Source: Hymenobacter nivis (lineage in GTDB: Bacteria > Bacteroidota > Bacteroidia > Cytophagales > Hymenobacteraceae). Taken from it: DNA of 64,000 nt. Below, one piece after another: positions 1-8,504 of the stretch (its first letter is position 1; each line of letters starts with the position of its first letter). The DNA lies in NCBI RefSeq assembly GCF_006439025.1, contig NZ_RCYZ01000003.1, positions 436,127 to 500,126 on the forward strand, in the 5' to 3' direction. The notes below the pieces were generated by a model. That model was given only the letters and a program-made list of their open reading frames with translations, did not search any database and was not told where the DNA came from. A program made the translations under genes and the position numbers.

Positions 1-774
1 CAGCTGGGTCACAACGTCATCATGTCGTTTTTCGCCCAGCACCAGCTGGAGTCGCTGACGATGGACAACGAGATTATCCAGGAGATGAGCGAGGCCGGCT
101 CGAAGCGCAACGACATGGAGCTGCGCTCGGTGCTGGGCTCGTTCCTGTTCACGGGCGACCAGGTTTTCAAGAAAATTAAGGTGCTGAGCGGCGGCGAGAA
201 AAGCCGCGTGGCCCTGGCCAAAACCCTGATTTCGGAAGCCAACTTCCTGCTGCTTGACGAACCGACCAACCACTTGGACATGGTGTCGGTGAACATCCTG
301 ATTCAGGCCCTGGAGCAGTACCAGGGCACGTTCATCGTCATCAGCCACGACCGCTTCTTCGTGGAGAACGTGGCCACCAAAATCTGGTACATCGAGGATT
401 TCCAGCTAAAGGAGTACCCCGGCACCTACGCCGAGTACGAGCAGTGGCAGGAAGACCGCGAAAAGGCCGCCAAAAAAGCCGGCCTGCCCAGCCCCAGCGC
501 CCCCAAGCCCCAACCCAAAGAGGAGAAAAAAGCCGAAGCCGCCCCCGCCAAAACTTCGTCGCCCGACCAGAAGAAGGCACTCAAAGAATTAGCCGAAGTA
601 GAAGCCAAAATCGACACCTTGGAAAAGGAATTAGCGGGCTACGAAAAAGAGCTGGCCGACCCCAAGATTTACCAAAACACCGCGATGCTCAAAGATGCCA
701 CGATGAAATTTGAGCAGGTAAAGAAGGAACTGGGCCGCCTGAACGACCGCTGGGAAATGCTGGCGGAAATGTAG
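1..774 (+). CDS. ABC-F family ATPase, C-terminal part (5' end outside window)
   Basis: The reading frame is open from base 1, so the gene begins upstream. The visible 257 residues hold the second nucleotide-binding domain of an ABC-F protein: signature motif LSGGEKSR (near base 184), Walker B LLLDEPTNHLD (near 250) and the H-loop SHDR (near 345). There are no membrane segments. A Lys/Ala/Pro-rich linker follows, then a charged coiled coil ending in EMLAEM, matching the C-terminal domain of Uup/EttA-like proteins. Known ABC-F proteins act on the ribosome as translation factors or antibiotic-protection factors; the exact subfamily cannot be told without the N-terminus. A strong hairpin terminator follows the stop codon. 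Confidence 0.93.
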   Translation, partial: QLGHNVIMSFFAQHQLESLTMDNEIIQEMSEAGSKRNDMELRSVLGSFLFTGDQVFKKIKVLSGGEKSRVALAKTLISEANFLLLDEPTNHLDMVSVNILIQALEQYQGTFIVISHDRFFVENVATKIWYIEDFQLKEYPGTYAEYEQWQEDREKAAKKAGLPSPSAPKPQPKEEKKAEAAPAKTSSPDQKKALKELAEVEAKIDTLEKELAGYEKELADPKIYQNTAMLKDATMKFEQVKKELGRLNDRWEMLAEM

Positions 775-793
775 AATTTCTGGGCCAACACCC

Positions 794-829
794 AAAAAGC
801 CCCACCAGCAGTTGCTGGCGGGGCTTTTT
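794..829 (+). terminator. Rho-independent terminator after ABC-F gene
   Basis: A-tract, GC stem (AAAAAGCCCC pairing with GGGGCTTTTT, then CCAGCA with TGCTGG) and T-tract, starting 20 bases after the stop codon. Its symmetry means it could also work for the leftward cupin gene. Confidence 0.85.
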
Positions 830-875
830 CATGTCTGAGAAACTACTGGATTAATAAAACGGCCGTGCTGCCTGC

Positions 876-1211
876 TTACCCCGGCACGCCCGCGTTCCAA
901 ACTAGGATCGTGCAGCCCTCAGAGCCGCTGGGGCTGCTGGCGCGGTGCTCGGTGTCAGGCGGGTAGTAGACGTAGGAGCCGGCTGCGAACGCGCGGCCAT
1001 TTTCCACGCCGGGGTCGCAGTACGTGCCGGCTACCACAAATACCTCGTCGGGGGTGGCGTGGGCGTGCGGCGGGTACGTACGGCCAGCCTCGATTTTGAT
1101 GAGCACCCGCTTTTCGCCTGGCTCGGCACGCAGCAAAGTGCGCGTTACGCCCGCACTTACCTGCTCCCAGGCCTGATCTTCGGGGTCTTTGAATGCGATG
1201 GAAGTAGCCAT
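876..1211 (-). CDS. Small cupin-domain protein (ChrR-like cupin)
   Basis: A 111-residue single-domain cupin. Cupin motif 1 is visible as HAHATPDE followed by VFVVAG, giving the His-x-His and Glu metal ligands, and motif 2 as PPDTEHR with the last His. The pattern resembles the ChrR-type cupin found on anti-sigma factors, but the zinc-binding anti-sigma part is absent, so a stand-alone metal-binding enzyme or sensor is more likely. It runs leftwards towards the shared terminator and sits downstream of a VOC protein on the same strand. Substrate unknown. Confidence 0.85.
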   Translation of the reverse strand: MATSIAFKDPEDQAWEQVSAGVTRTLLRAEPGEKRVLIKIEAGRTYPPHAHATPDEVFVVAGTYCDPGVENGRAFAAGSYVYYPPDTEHRASSPSGSEGCTILVWNAGVPG

Positions 1212-1334
1212 AGAGCTATAAAAAAGGGGTTTATAGCCTCAACCGATTTGCCACGGCTTGGGTTGGGGCCCTTTCGGCTGGGGCCCTAGCCAGAAAAATA
1301 TACTGGGCGGAGTCTGGTTCGCAGCCCCTCTGCC

Positions 1335-1745
1335 TCACAGAATCTGGCAGAACTCCAGCCGCTCGCCGTCGGGGCCCAGCAGGTTGAAAAACTTGCAGCC
1401 GCGGGCCCAAAAATTTAGGAAAACGGGCTGGTCTTCAATAATCGTGAAGCCTTCGCTTTTCAGCAGGGCGTAGGTGGCGTCGATGTCGTCCACGTCGAAG
1501 GCCACGTGGTCGATGCGGCCGTCGCGGCGCTGCCGCACGCGGCTGAGCTCGGGCTCGGGCATTTGGTAAAGTTCGAGGGTGATGTCGCCGCGCTGCATCA
1601 TCGACACCTGGCCGGGGGCCCCCTCGTGGTCGAAGGTGGCGTTCATGGCGCGGTGGAAGCCGAGCCGCTCGTAGAAGGCCTGGGACGCTTCGATGTCGGT
1701 GATGGGCAGGCCGATGTGTTGCAGGCGGTTTATTTTCAGGTCCAT
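1335..1745 (-). CDS. VOC (glyoxalase/bleomycin-resistance fold) family protein
   Basis: 136 residues. The chosen ATG gives the usual beginning MDLKINRLQHIGLP, with the first metal-ligand His at about residue 11. A second half begins near IDHVAFDVDD and ends GERLEFCQ, so both beta-alpha-beta-beta-beta units are present along with the likely Glu ligands. The family covers metal-dependent lyases, dioxygenases and resistance proteins; the substrate cannot be called. A much longer frame continues upstream on this strand, but it runs antisense through the T9SS gene and was not used. Divergent from that gene with 75 bases between them. Confidence 0.88.
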   Translation of the reverse strand: MDLKINRLQHIGLPITDIEASQAFYERLGFHRAMNATFDHEGAPGQVSMMQRGDITLELYQMPEPELSRVRQRRDGRIDHVAFDVDDIDATYALLKSEGFTIIEDQPVFLNFWARGCKFFNLLGPDGERLEFCQIL

Positions 1746-1820
1746 GGCGGGAAGGCGGTTTGGGTGGGCGGGGCACGGGGCCCCAGGGGCGGAAAGATAG
1801 CGCAGCGGTACTTTCGCCCC

Positions 1821-3170
1821 ATGCGCTTCCTGCCCCTCCTGCCCTACCCTTTGCTGCTCCTCGCCGCGGCCTGCGTGCCGCTGGGCACGCCCATCACCTC
1901 TACTTCTACCGCTACGGCCCCCACCACCGTGAACCGGGCCCGCGCGGGGGCCCCGGCCAGCGCGCCCGCGCTGCGCTACGCCGACGCTACCTACTCGGAC
2001 TTTGTGCAGAGCGTGCAGTGCTACGTGGCCACGGGCGTCAACACGGCCATTTTCCAGCCGCCGGTGGTACCGCTGGGCCAGAGCCAGTCGCTGGCGCTGG
2101 AGTTTGACGTGCTCGGCGACCAGGCCCCGCGCCTGCTGGCCCGGCTGGTGTACTGCGACGCCAACTGGCAGCCCTCGACGCTGATTGACAACCAGTTCCT
2201 GACCGACATCAACGAGTTTTTGATTACCGACTACAAGATTGGCATCGGCGGCAAGGTGCCGTACTTCCACTACGCGCTGCGGGCCCCGGCCCTGAAGGTG
2301 AGCGGCAACTACCTGTGGGTGGTGCAGGACGGCACGGGGGCCCCGCTGCTCTCGCGCCGGCTGCTGGTGTACGAAAACCAGGTGGCTGTGGCCCTGCAGC
2401 TGGGCCTGGCCCCGGGCGGCAACCAGCGCTTTACGCTCCAGCAGCTCAACTTCAGCCTCAGCTACGGCGGCGTGGAGCTGGTGAACCCCGCGGCCGAAGT
2501 GCAGGTGGTGCTGCGCCAGAACTTCCGCTGGGATAACGCCCGCTACGGCCTGCGCCCCACCTTCGTGCGCGATGCCGAGCGTCGGCTTGACTACCAGTAT
2601 TTTAATTACGAAAATACATTTCCGGGCCTGAGCGAGTACCGCTACTTCGATACCCGCTCCATCCAGACCGTGGGCCAGAACGTGCTGCACCTCGACCTGC
2701 GCGCCCGCCCCACGACCGTGGCCCTGGTGCCCGAAACCACCCGCGCCGGCCTGGGCTACTTCCAGTACGTGGACGCCAACGGCCGCCGCGTGTTCGAGAG
2801 CCGCGAGTACGGCAACGGCGCCACCAACGCCGACTACGCCGACGTAACCTTCCAGCTCCGCGCCGACCAGCCTGCCCCGGGCCCCGTGTACGTGCTGGGG
2901 GCCCTGTCGGACTGGCAGTTGAAGGACGCCTACCGCCTCACCTACGATGAGGCCAACCATATGTACACCGGCCACGCGCGGCTGAAGCAGGGCTACTACA
3001 ACTACAGCTACGCCGTGGCCCGCCCCGACGGCTCGGCCGACGAAACCTACTTCGAGGGCAGCCACTACGAAACCGAAAACCAGTACGACCTCCTGGTGTA
3101 TTACCGCCCGCCCGGCACCCGCACCGACCTGCTCATCGGCTACCAGGCCATCGACGCCAACGCTAGGTAG
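1821..3170 (+). CDS. Type IX secretion system plug protein (DUF5103), lipoprotein
   Basis: 449 residues. The ATG at 1821 gives a signal peptide with a lipobox (LLLAAACVP), so the protein should be lipidated. The body matches the DUF5103/T9SS plug family, with an N-terminal beta-rich domain (LALEFDVLGD; NEFLITDYKIGIGGK) and a C-terminal half containing FNYENTFPG and GPVYVLGALSDWQL. In Flavobacterium the Plug protein closes the SprA translocon pore on the periplasmic side and is required for secretion. No other T9SS gene lies in the window, so it is solitary here. A weak -7-like box (TACTTTCG) lies at 1809-1816, only four bases before the start. Confidence 0.9.
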   Translation: MRFLPLLPYPLLLLAAACVPLGTPITSTSTATAPTTVNRARAGAPASAPALRYADATYSDFVQSVQCYVATGVNTAIFQPPVVPLGQSQSLALEFDVLGDQAPRLLARLVYCDANWQPSTLIDNQFLTDINEFLITDYKIGIGGKVPYFHYALRAPALKVSGNYLWVVQDGTGAPLLSRRLLVYENQVAVALQLGLAPGGNQRFTLQQLNFSLSYGGVELVNPAAEVQVVLRQNFRWDNARYGLRPTFVRDAERRLDYQYFNYENTFPGLSEYRYFDTRSIQTVGQNVLHLDLRARPTTVALVPETTRAGLGYFQYVDANGRRVFESREYGNGATNADYADVTFQLRADQPAPGPVYVLGALSDWQLKDAYRLTYDEANHMYTGHARLKQGYYNYSYAVARPDGSADETYFEGSHYETENQYDLLVYYRPPGTRTDLLIGYQAIDANAR

Positions 3171-3203
3171 CAGTTGGGGCGCGCAGGGTAAACCCCACAA
3201 AAA

Positions 3204-3332
3204 CGGTCCTGCTCACCTGGCGTCCGCGCAGCCGAAGCACCTCTCCCGCATGAGTAATCCGAATCGTTCAGCGATTGGTTTACCCAGCAGTAGAGATGCT
3301 TCGGCTGCGCTTACGCCAGATGAGCCGGACCG
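3204..3332. repeat. 129-bp imperfect palindrome, MITE/REP-like element
   Basis: The two halves are near-perfect reverse complements almost to the centre. The left arm has GCGCAGCCGAAGCACCTCT at 3226-3244 and the right arm AGAGATGCTTCGGCTGCGC at 3292-3310; the outer ends are CGGTCC and GGACCG. The loop lies near 3267. It contains no gene and sits between convergent genes, so it could form a long hairpin and stop transcription. Related palindromes lie at 27599-27697 and 29561-29664. Confidence 0.8.
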
Positions 3333-3384
3333 GATGGTTTGCTTTTCACGAACGCCTGGGGGCCCTAACTAACTCGCCGGGGCC

Positions 3385-4233
3385 CTACTGCCCGCTGAGC
3401 TGGGCGTTGACCTTGAGGGTGAGGGGCTGGGGCCCCATGTAGCCGCCGCGCATGCCCCCGCCGCCGTAGCCCCGGCCGCCGTAGCCGCCCATGCCGCCGC
3501 GCCCGCCCATGCCGCCGTTGCTGCCGCCCACGCCGTAGCCGCTGTCGTCGGCACCGCTGCCTTTGGGCATGGCCATGCGGTTGCTGAGCACCGTGACGCC
3601 CACCTTGGCGCGCTGGCCGCTGGCCAGGTTGGGCACCTTGCGGTAGAGCAGGCGCAGGGGCACGGCCAGCTCGTACACGATGTTGTCCTGCGCATCAAGG
3701 GCCAGGCCGAGCTTCACGCCGAGCGGCGACTGGGTATCGGTGTAGGTAGGCTCCTTGTTGCCTTTGTAGTTGAGCAGCTCCATATCGTGCACGTCGGCCA
3801 GGGCCTGGGCCAGGCGGGCGCGGCGGTCTTTGAGGCTCATGGGGGCAGCGGCCACGGGCTGGCCGTTGGCGTCGAGCTCGGGCTTGGCCACGGGCTCGGG
3901 GTGCAGCTTGTAGCGCACGCCCAGCTGCTGCTGGTTCTGCCCCGTGCTGTCGAGCCACACCGTGAAGCCCTGGCTCAGCAGGCGCCCCTGCGTCATGGGG
4001 TCCGATACTTTCAGGCGCACGTACACGGCCCGCTGGTCGTTGAGCACCGCGTACTGAAGCTTGCTCTCAACGTCGTAGCGCAGCGAGTCGGGGCCCCAAT
4101 CGGTGCTTAGGCCGTCGATGGTGGGCGGCGACGCGGTGAAGCGGCTGGGGTTGGCGGCCTGGGGCTGGCGGCCGCAGGCGAGCAGCAGCAGGGCGGCGGG
4201 CAGGCAGGCGGGTAAGGAACGGAGCGACGTCAT
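3385..4233 (-). CDS. Lipoprotein with CBM9/DOMON-like domain and Gly-rich tail
   Basis: 282 residues. The signal peptide ends in the lipobox LLLLACG. The next ~90 residues (TIDGLSTDWGPDSLRYDV; VYVRLKVSDP) have the CBM9/DOMON-like immunoglobulin pattern used for sugar or haem binding in extracellular proteins. The last 60 residues contain a low-complexity Gly-rich stretch (repeats such as GGMGGRGG and GYGGRGYGGG), then a short tail. The ATG at 4233 was chosen because it starts the signal peptide. A good -7 box lies just upstream. It is divergent from the M48 protease gene; its role is unknown. Confidence 0.75.
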   Translation of the reverse strand: MTSLRSLPACLPAALLLLACGRQPQAANPSRFTASPPTIDGLSTDWGPDSLRYDVESKLQYAVLNDQRAVYVRLKVSDPMTQGRLLSQGFTVWLDSTGQNQQQLGVRYKLHPEPVAKPELDANGQPVAAAPMSLKDRRARLAQALADVHDMELLNYKGNKEPTYTDTQSPLGVKLGLALDAQDNIVYELAVPLRLLYRKVPNLASGQRAKVGVTVLSNRMAMPKGSGADDSGYGVGGSNGGMGGRGGMGGYGGRGYGGGGMRGGYMGPQPLTLKVNAQLSGQ

Positions 4234-4260
4234 AAGGCAAAGCAAAAAGGCGGAATACCG

Positions 4261-4268
4261 CAAATTTA
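4261..4268 (-). promoter_or_regulatory. Bacteroidota -7 promoter box
   Basis: On the minus strand this reads TAAATTTG, a match to TAnnTTTG, 28 bases before the start of the lipoprotein gene. No clear -33 TTG at the usual spacing was seen. Confidence 0.5.
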
Positions 4269-4393
4269 CGCCCCGCGCCGCCCCCGGCGGGTGTAGGTTT
4301 TGTGAAGCCCCCGCAACCTTGGCACCACTTTGGCACGTTGGGGGGAGCACCGCCGCTACGGCCGCGCTAATTACCGCCGTTTTGCCTTCTTCT

Positions 4394-5821
4394 ATGAGCC
4401 TTCCTTTTCTCCGCGCCGGGGCCCTGGCCCTGCTGCTGCCCCTGGCCAGCGCCGCCCCCACCACCCCGGGCCTGCCCGCCGCCCCCACCGCCCACCCGCT
4501 GCAAGGCAACAAGCCCGACCCGGCCGTTATTGCCCAATTTGGCCTTTACAACAACCCCGCCCTGCAACGCCTCATCAACGCCAAGGGCCAGCAGATGGAG
4601 GCCGTATCGGACCGCCCCGGCGACTACGGCTTCACCATCGTCGATTCGCCGGTCATCAACGCCTTTGCCACGCCCGAGGGCCACGTGTACTTCACGCGCG
4701 GCATCATGGCGTACTTCAACAACGAGGCGCAGTTTACCGGCGTGCTGGGCCACGAGCTGGGCCACATCACCGCCCAGCACGGCAAAAAGCAGAAGCGCAA
4801 CAACACCATTGCCGGCATTGGCATGTTGCTGGGCCAAATTGCGGCCCCCCGGGTCATGCAGTCCATCGGGGGCGCGGTGCAGCAGGGCGTGGGGCTGTGG
4901 ATGCTCAAGTACAGCCGCGGCGATGAAAACGAGGCCGACGGCCTGGGCGTGAAATACTCGACCAAAATTGGCTACGACGCCAGCCAGATGGCCGATTTCT
5001 TCCTCACCCTGCAACGCACCGAGGAGCAGAGCGGCTCCTCCACCCCCACCTTCCTCTCCACCCACCCCAACTCGGCCGACCGCTACCAGCGGGTGAAGGG
5101 CCTGGCCGCGCAGGCCAAGCAATCGGTGGGCAACCGCGCCCTGGCCGTGAACCGCGACCAGTACCTGCGCGCCATCGAGGGCCTGCCGTTTGGCGAAGAC
5201 CCGCGCCAGGGCTTTGTGGAGGGTAACGTGTTTTACCACCCCGACCTGAAGTTCCGCTTCCCGGTGCCCAGCGGCTGGAAAACCCAGAACTCGCCCGAGC
5301 AATTCCAGATGGCCGAGCCCAACGGCAAGGCTTTGCTGGCCTTCCTGGGGGCCGGCACCGGCACCGTCCAGGAGGCTTCTCAGGCGTTGGTGAAGCAGTT
5401 GGGCCTCACCGGGGCCCAGGCCCAGAACACCACGCTCAACGGCTTTCCGGCCGCCGTGGTGGAGGGCGACCAGGCCGCCACCCAGGAAGGGGCCGGGGCC
5501 CACGTGCGCGCCTACCTGCTGCAAGACGGCAAGTCCGTATACGCCTTCATCGGCCTGGCGGCAGCTTCCTCGTTTACTACCTACGCGCCGCAGTTTGAGG
5601 CCGTGGCCAAGGGCTTCGGCCGCCTCACCGAGGCCAGCAAGCTGAACCGCCAGCCCGAAAAAATCCGCATCAAAACTGCCACCGGCACCACCACGCTCGC
5701 CGCCGCCCTGGCCGCCAACGGCATCGCCAAGGGCCGCTACGAGGAGCTGGCCATCCTCAACGGCATGAAAACCACCGACCGCCTCACCAAGGGCATGCTC
5801 TACAAAGTGGTGGGCAAATAA
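4394..5821 (+). CDS. M48 family zinc metalloprotease, secreted
   Basis: 475 residues starting with a signal peptide (ALALLLPLASAAP). The zinc motif HELGH is at residues 120-124 and the third ligand lies in DENEADGLG near residue 180, followed by STHPNSADRY, all typical of periplasmic M48 enzymes of the BepA/LoiP kind. The C-terminal half is a PsbP/Mog1-like region (~280-420) and ends in a LysM-like segment (EELAILNGMKTTDRL) common to Bacteroidota members. It probably works in quality control of envelope proteins. The ATG at 4394 was chosen over in-frame upstream sequence because it begins the signal peptide. Confidence 0.92.
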   Translation: MSLPFLRAGALALLLPLASAAPTTPGLPAAPTAHPLQGNKPDPAVIAQFGLYNNPALQRLINAKGQQMEAVSDRPGDYGFTIVDSPVINAFATPEGHVYFTRGIMAYFNNEAQFTGVLGHELGHITAQHGKKQKRNNTIAGIGMLLGQIAAPRVMQSIGGAVQQGVGLWMLKYSRGDENEADGLGVKYSTKIGYDASQMADFFLTLQRTEEQSGSSTPTFLSTHPNSADRYQRVKGLAAQAKQSVGNRALAVNRDQYLRAIEGLPFGEDPRQGFVEGNVFYHPDLKFRFPVPSGWKTQNSPEQFQMAEPNGKALLAFLGAGTGTVQEASQALVKQLGLTGAQAQNTTLNGFPAAVVEGDQAATQEGAGAHVRAYLLQDGKSVYAFIGLAAASSFTTYAPQFEAVAKGFGRLTEASKLNRQPEKIRIKTATGTTTLAAALAANGIAKGRYEELAILNGMKTTDRLTKGMLYKVVGK

Positions 5822-5826
5822 CTGTC

Positions 5827-5861
5827 TGGGGCCCCGGGGCAAGGCGTTGCCCGGGGCCCCA
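5827..5861 (+). terminator. GC-rich hairpin after M48 gene
   Basis: TGGGGCCCCGGGGCAA pairs with TTGCCCGGGGCCCCA (one bulge) around a short loop, six bases after the stop. There is no U-tract, so this is a weaker terminator candidate. Confidence 0.5.
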
Positions 5862-5941
5862 ATTTGGCGGCATTGCGCAATAGCTGGCTGCGCACAACGG
5901 CTTGCTAACCTGCCCTTCCAGAACGGTTTATACAGTGGGGC

Positions 5942-6006
5942 TAAAATTAAAAATGACAAACTAAAAATTTGATTATCAAATTTTTAGTTTGTCATTTTTA
6001 ATTTTA
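5942..6006. repeat. Perfect 31-bp AT-rich inverted repeat with 3-base loop
   Basis: TAAAATTAAAAATGACAAAC begins the left arm (5942-5972); the right arm (5976-6006) is its exact reverse complement over 31 bases, with loop TTA. It lies between the M48 gene and the export operon and is far AT-richer than its surroundings. It could be a terminator or the operator/5' region of the downstream operon. Confidence 0.85.
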
Positions 6007-6109
6007 ATTAATGCCGATTTAATCACTATTTAATACCGCGACAGTAGACTAAGCCCGAAATTTGTAACTCTTTAAATCACCTGCCGGCGCCGCCGGCTTT
6101 TTTCTCTGC

Positions 6110-7117
6110 ATGGCATCTCATTCCGCTAATCTTCCCCCGCCCACTGCCTGGCAGCGCCTGACGCGCATGCTGGACACGGAGCGGCAGACGATCAATTACA
6201 TTATTTTCTACGCTGTACTCACCGGCCTCATCAGCCTCACCCTGCCGCTGGGAACGCAGGCGGTGTTCAACTTGGTGTCGACGGGGGCCGTGTTTGCCTC
6301 AACTTACATCCTGATCGGGGTGGTGTTTCTGGGCGTGGTGCTAGGCGGCGTACTGCTCATCGGACAAATGACGCTGGTGGAAGCCATCGAGCAGCGCCTG
6401 TTTGCCAAGGCCGCTATCGAGTTTGCCTGGCGCCTGCCGCGCATCGCCCCCGGGGCCCTGGAGGGCTCGAATCCGCCGGAGCTGGTGAACCGGTTTTTTG
6501 ACATCTTAACCGTTCAGAAAAGCCTCACCAAAATCCTGATCGACTTGATGTTTGCGGGGTTTCAGGTGCTGTTTGGGGTGATTGTGCTGGCCTTTTACCA
6601 CCCGGTGTTCATTGCCTTTGGCCTGCTCACCCTGCTGCTGCTGGCGCTGATTTATTCCGTGAACTACCGCCGGGCCCTGCGCACGAGCATCGAAGAATCG
6701 GCTTATAAGTACGAGGTGGTGGCCCTGCTCGAGCAAGTGGCCGGCGACCTGCCCGCCTACCGCCAGGACGCGGGGCGGCAAACGCAGGCCCTGGTGCGCA
6801 CCGACGAGCTGACGGCCGAGTACCTGAAGGCCCGCAACGCCCACTTCCGGGTGCTGAAGCGCTACTTTACCTACACGGTGGCGCTGCGGGCCCTGCTCAC
6901 GGGGGGGCTGCTGGTGGCGGGCACGCTGTTTGTGGTGTCGCGCCAGATGACGCTGGGCCAGTTTGTGGCCGCCGAGGTGCTGATTGTGCAGATCAGCGGC
7001 TCGATTGAAAAACTCATGACCGGGGTGGGCACCATCTTCGACGCCCTGACCGGGGTGGAGAAGTTGGGCGCCGTCACCGATCTGCCCCTCGCCACTAATC
7101 ACCCCGCCCATGCTTAA
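6110..7117 (+). CDS. ABC exporter transmembrane domain protein lacking an ATPase domain
   Basis: 335 residues. Six membrane segments are visible (beginning near YIIFYAVLTGLISL, TYILIGVVFLGVV, FAGFQVLFGVIVL, FIAFGLLTLLLLAL, ALRALLTGGLLVAG and VAAEVLIVQISG). Between segments 2 and 3 lies the cytoplasmic loop typical of type I exporter halves (EAIEQRLFAKAAIEF...NRFFDILTVQKS). The protein ends at GVEKLGAVTDLPL, where the linker to the nucleotide-binding domain normally starts; there is no Walker A, signature or Walker B motif here or in the next genes. The stop overlaps the HlyD start by 8 bases, so the short form looks designed rather than broken. The ATPase must come from elsewhere, or transport is driven differently. 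Confidence 0.85.
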   Translation: MASHSANLPPPTAWQRLTRMLDTERQTINYIIFYAVLTGLISLTLPLGTQAVFNLVSTGAVFASTYILIGVVFLGVVLGGVLLIGQMTLVEAIEQRLFAKAAIEFAWRLPRIAPGALEGSNPPELVNRFFDILTVQKSLTKILIDLMFAGFQVLFGVIVLAFYHPVFIAFGLLTLLLLALIYSVNYRRALRTSIEESAYKYEVVALLEQVAGDLPAYRQDAGRQTQALVRTDELTAEYLKARNAHFRVLKRYFTYTVALRALLTGGLLVAGTLFVVSRQMTLGQFVAAEVLIVQISGSIEKLMTGVGTIFDALTGVEKLGAVTDLPLATNHPAHA

Positions 7118-8504
7118 CCTATCCAACCAAAACGTGGACCGGGTGGTGTGGCAGGACGCGCCCCGCCTCAGCCGCCCCGAGCTGCTCGACGCCGGTGGTG
7201 GGCGCCGGCTGGGCCGCATCATGATGGTGGCCGTCGTGGCCTTCGTCATCATCCTGTTTTTGCCCTGGCGGCAAACCATCGAGGGCAACGGCACGCTCAC
7301 CGCCCTCACGCCCGAAGACCGGCCCCAGAACATCCAAAACGCCATTGCGGGCCGCATCGAGCACTGGGCCGTGCGCGAGGGCCAATTTGTGCACCGCGGC
7401 GACACGCTGCTCACGCTCTCCGAAATCAAGGACGAGTACTTCGACCCCAACCTGCCCGAGCGCCTGGGCGAGCAGCTGGCCGCCAAGCGCGGCAACGTGG
7501 CCGCCAACGGGGCCCGCATTGCGGCCGCCAGCCGCCAGATTGTGGCCCTGCAAACGAGCCTGACCGTGGGCTTGGCCGCCGCCCGCAACCGCGTGGACCA
7601 GGCCCGCAACACGGTATCGATGGACAGCGCCGACTTGGTGGCCATCACCAACGCCTACCGCATTGCCCAGAACCGGCTGGCCCGCTACGAGGCCGGCTAC
7701 CAGAACGGCCTGTTTTCGCTGACGGACATTGAGGCCCGTCGCCTGAACCTGCAAAACGACTTGGCCAAGGTGGTATCGCAGCGCAACAAGCTGGGCAGCA
7801 GCCGCGACGCCCTGGCCAACAGCATCATCGCGCTGTCCGAAATCCAGGCCAAGTACCAAGAAAACCTGGCCAAAACCGAGTCCGACCGCAGCTCGGCCGT
7901 GTCGAGCCGCGCCAGCTCGGAGGGCGAGGTGGCGGCCCTGCGCAACAAGATCAGCAACGTGGCCGTGCGCCGCGGCCTCTACATTGTGCGGGCCCCGCAG
8001 ACCGGCTACTTGGTGCGCACGCTCAAGGCGGGCATCGGCGAAACCATAAAGGAGGGCGAGTCCATCGCCACGCTCCAGCCCGAGGCCCCAGTGCTAGCCG
8101 CAGAGCTGTACGTGCGCGCCATGGACGTGCCGCTCATCCAGCGGGGCCGCCAGGTGCGGCTGCAGTTCGACGGCTGGCCGGCCATCCAGTTCTCGGGCTG
8201 GCCGTCGGTGGCGGTGGGCACGTTCGGCGGCACCGTGTCGGTGATTGACGTGGTGAGCAGCACCAATGGCCGCTACCGGCTGCTGGTGCGCCCGGTGCAA
8301 ACGCAGCCCGGCGACCAGCCCTGGCCGCCGCAGCTGCGCCTGGGCTCGGGCGTCTACGGCTGGGTGATTTTGGATTCGGTGCCCGTGTGGTACGAAATCT
8401 GGCGGCAGCTCAACGGCTTCCCCCCCACCCTGACCACCGCGCCCGATGGCTCGCCCATCAAGACCGAAGGCAAAGGCGACAAAGGAGAGGGCAGCAAGTC
8501 GTGA
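7110..8504 (+). CDS. HlyD family periplasmic adaptor (membrane fusion protein)
   Basis: 464 residues. A short cytoplasmic N-terminus is followed by one membrane helix (MVAVVAFVIILFLPW, ~38-52), a half-lipoyl segment (AGRIEHWAVREGQFV), a long alpha-helical hairpin of coiled coil (~110-300), then the second lipoyl half (IVRAPQTGYLVRTLKAG) and beta-barrel. This is the layout of HlyD/EmrA-type adaptors joining an inner-membrane transporter to TolC. It overlaps the ABC membrane gene by 8 bases and the TolC gene by 4, so all three are one translationally coupled operon. Confidence 0.93.
   Translation: MLNLSNQNVDRVVWQDAPRLSRPELLDAGGGRRLGRIMMVAVVAFVIILFLPWRQTIEGNGTLTALTPEDRPQNIQNAIAGRIEHWAVREGQFVHRGDTLLTLSEIKDEYFDPNLPERLGEQLAAKRGNVAANGARIAAASRQIVALQTSLTVGLAAARNRVDQARNTVSMDSADLVAITNAYRIAQNRLARYEAGYQNGLFSLTDIEARRLNLQNDLAKVVSQRNKLGSSRDALANSIIALSEIQAKYQENLAKTESDRSSAVSSRASSEGEVAALRNKISNVAVRRGLYIVRAPQTGYLVRTLKAGIGETIKEGESIATLQPEAPVLAAELYVRAMDVPLIQRGRQVRLQFDGWPAIQFSGWPSVAVGTFGGTVSVIDVVSSTNGRYRLLVRPVQTQPGDQPWPPQLRLGSGVYGWVILDSVPVWYEIWRQLNGFPPTLTTAPDGSPIKTEGKGDKGEGSKS

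Noticed and set aside
1746..3200. Long open frame on the minus strand through the T9SS plug gene
   Set aside because: GC-rich codon bias keeps the opposite frame open; its translation is low-complexity (Val, Gly, His, Gln-rich) and has no domain. Only the VOC part at its end is real.
4367..5959. Long open frame opposite the M48 gene
   Set aside because: Mirror of the protease codons; repetitive Gly/Gln/Val composition and no recognisable domain.
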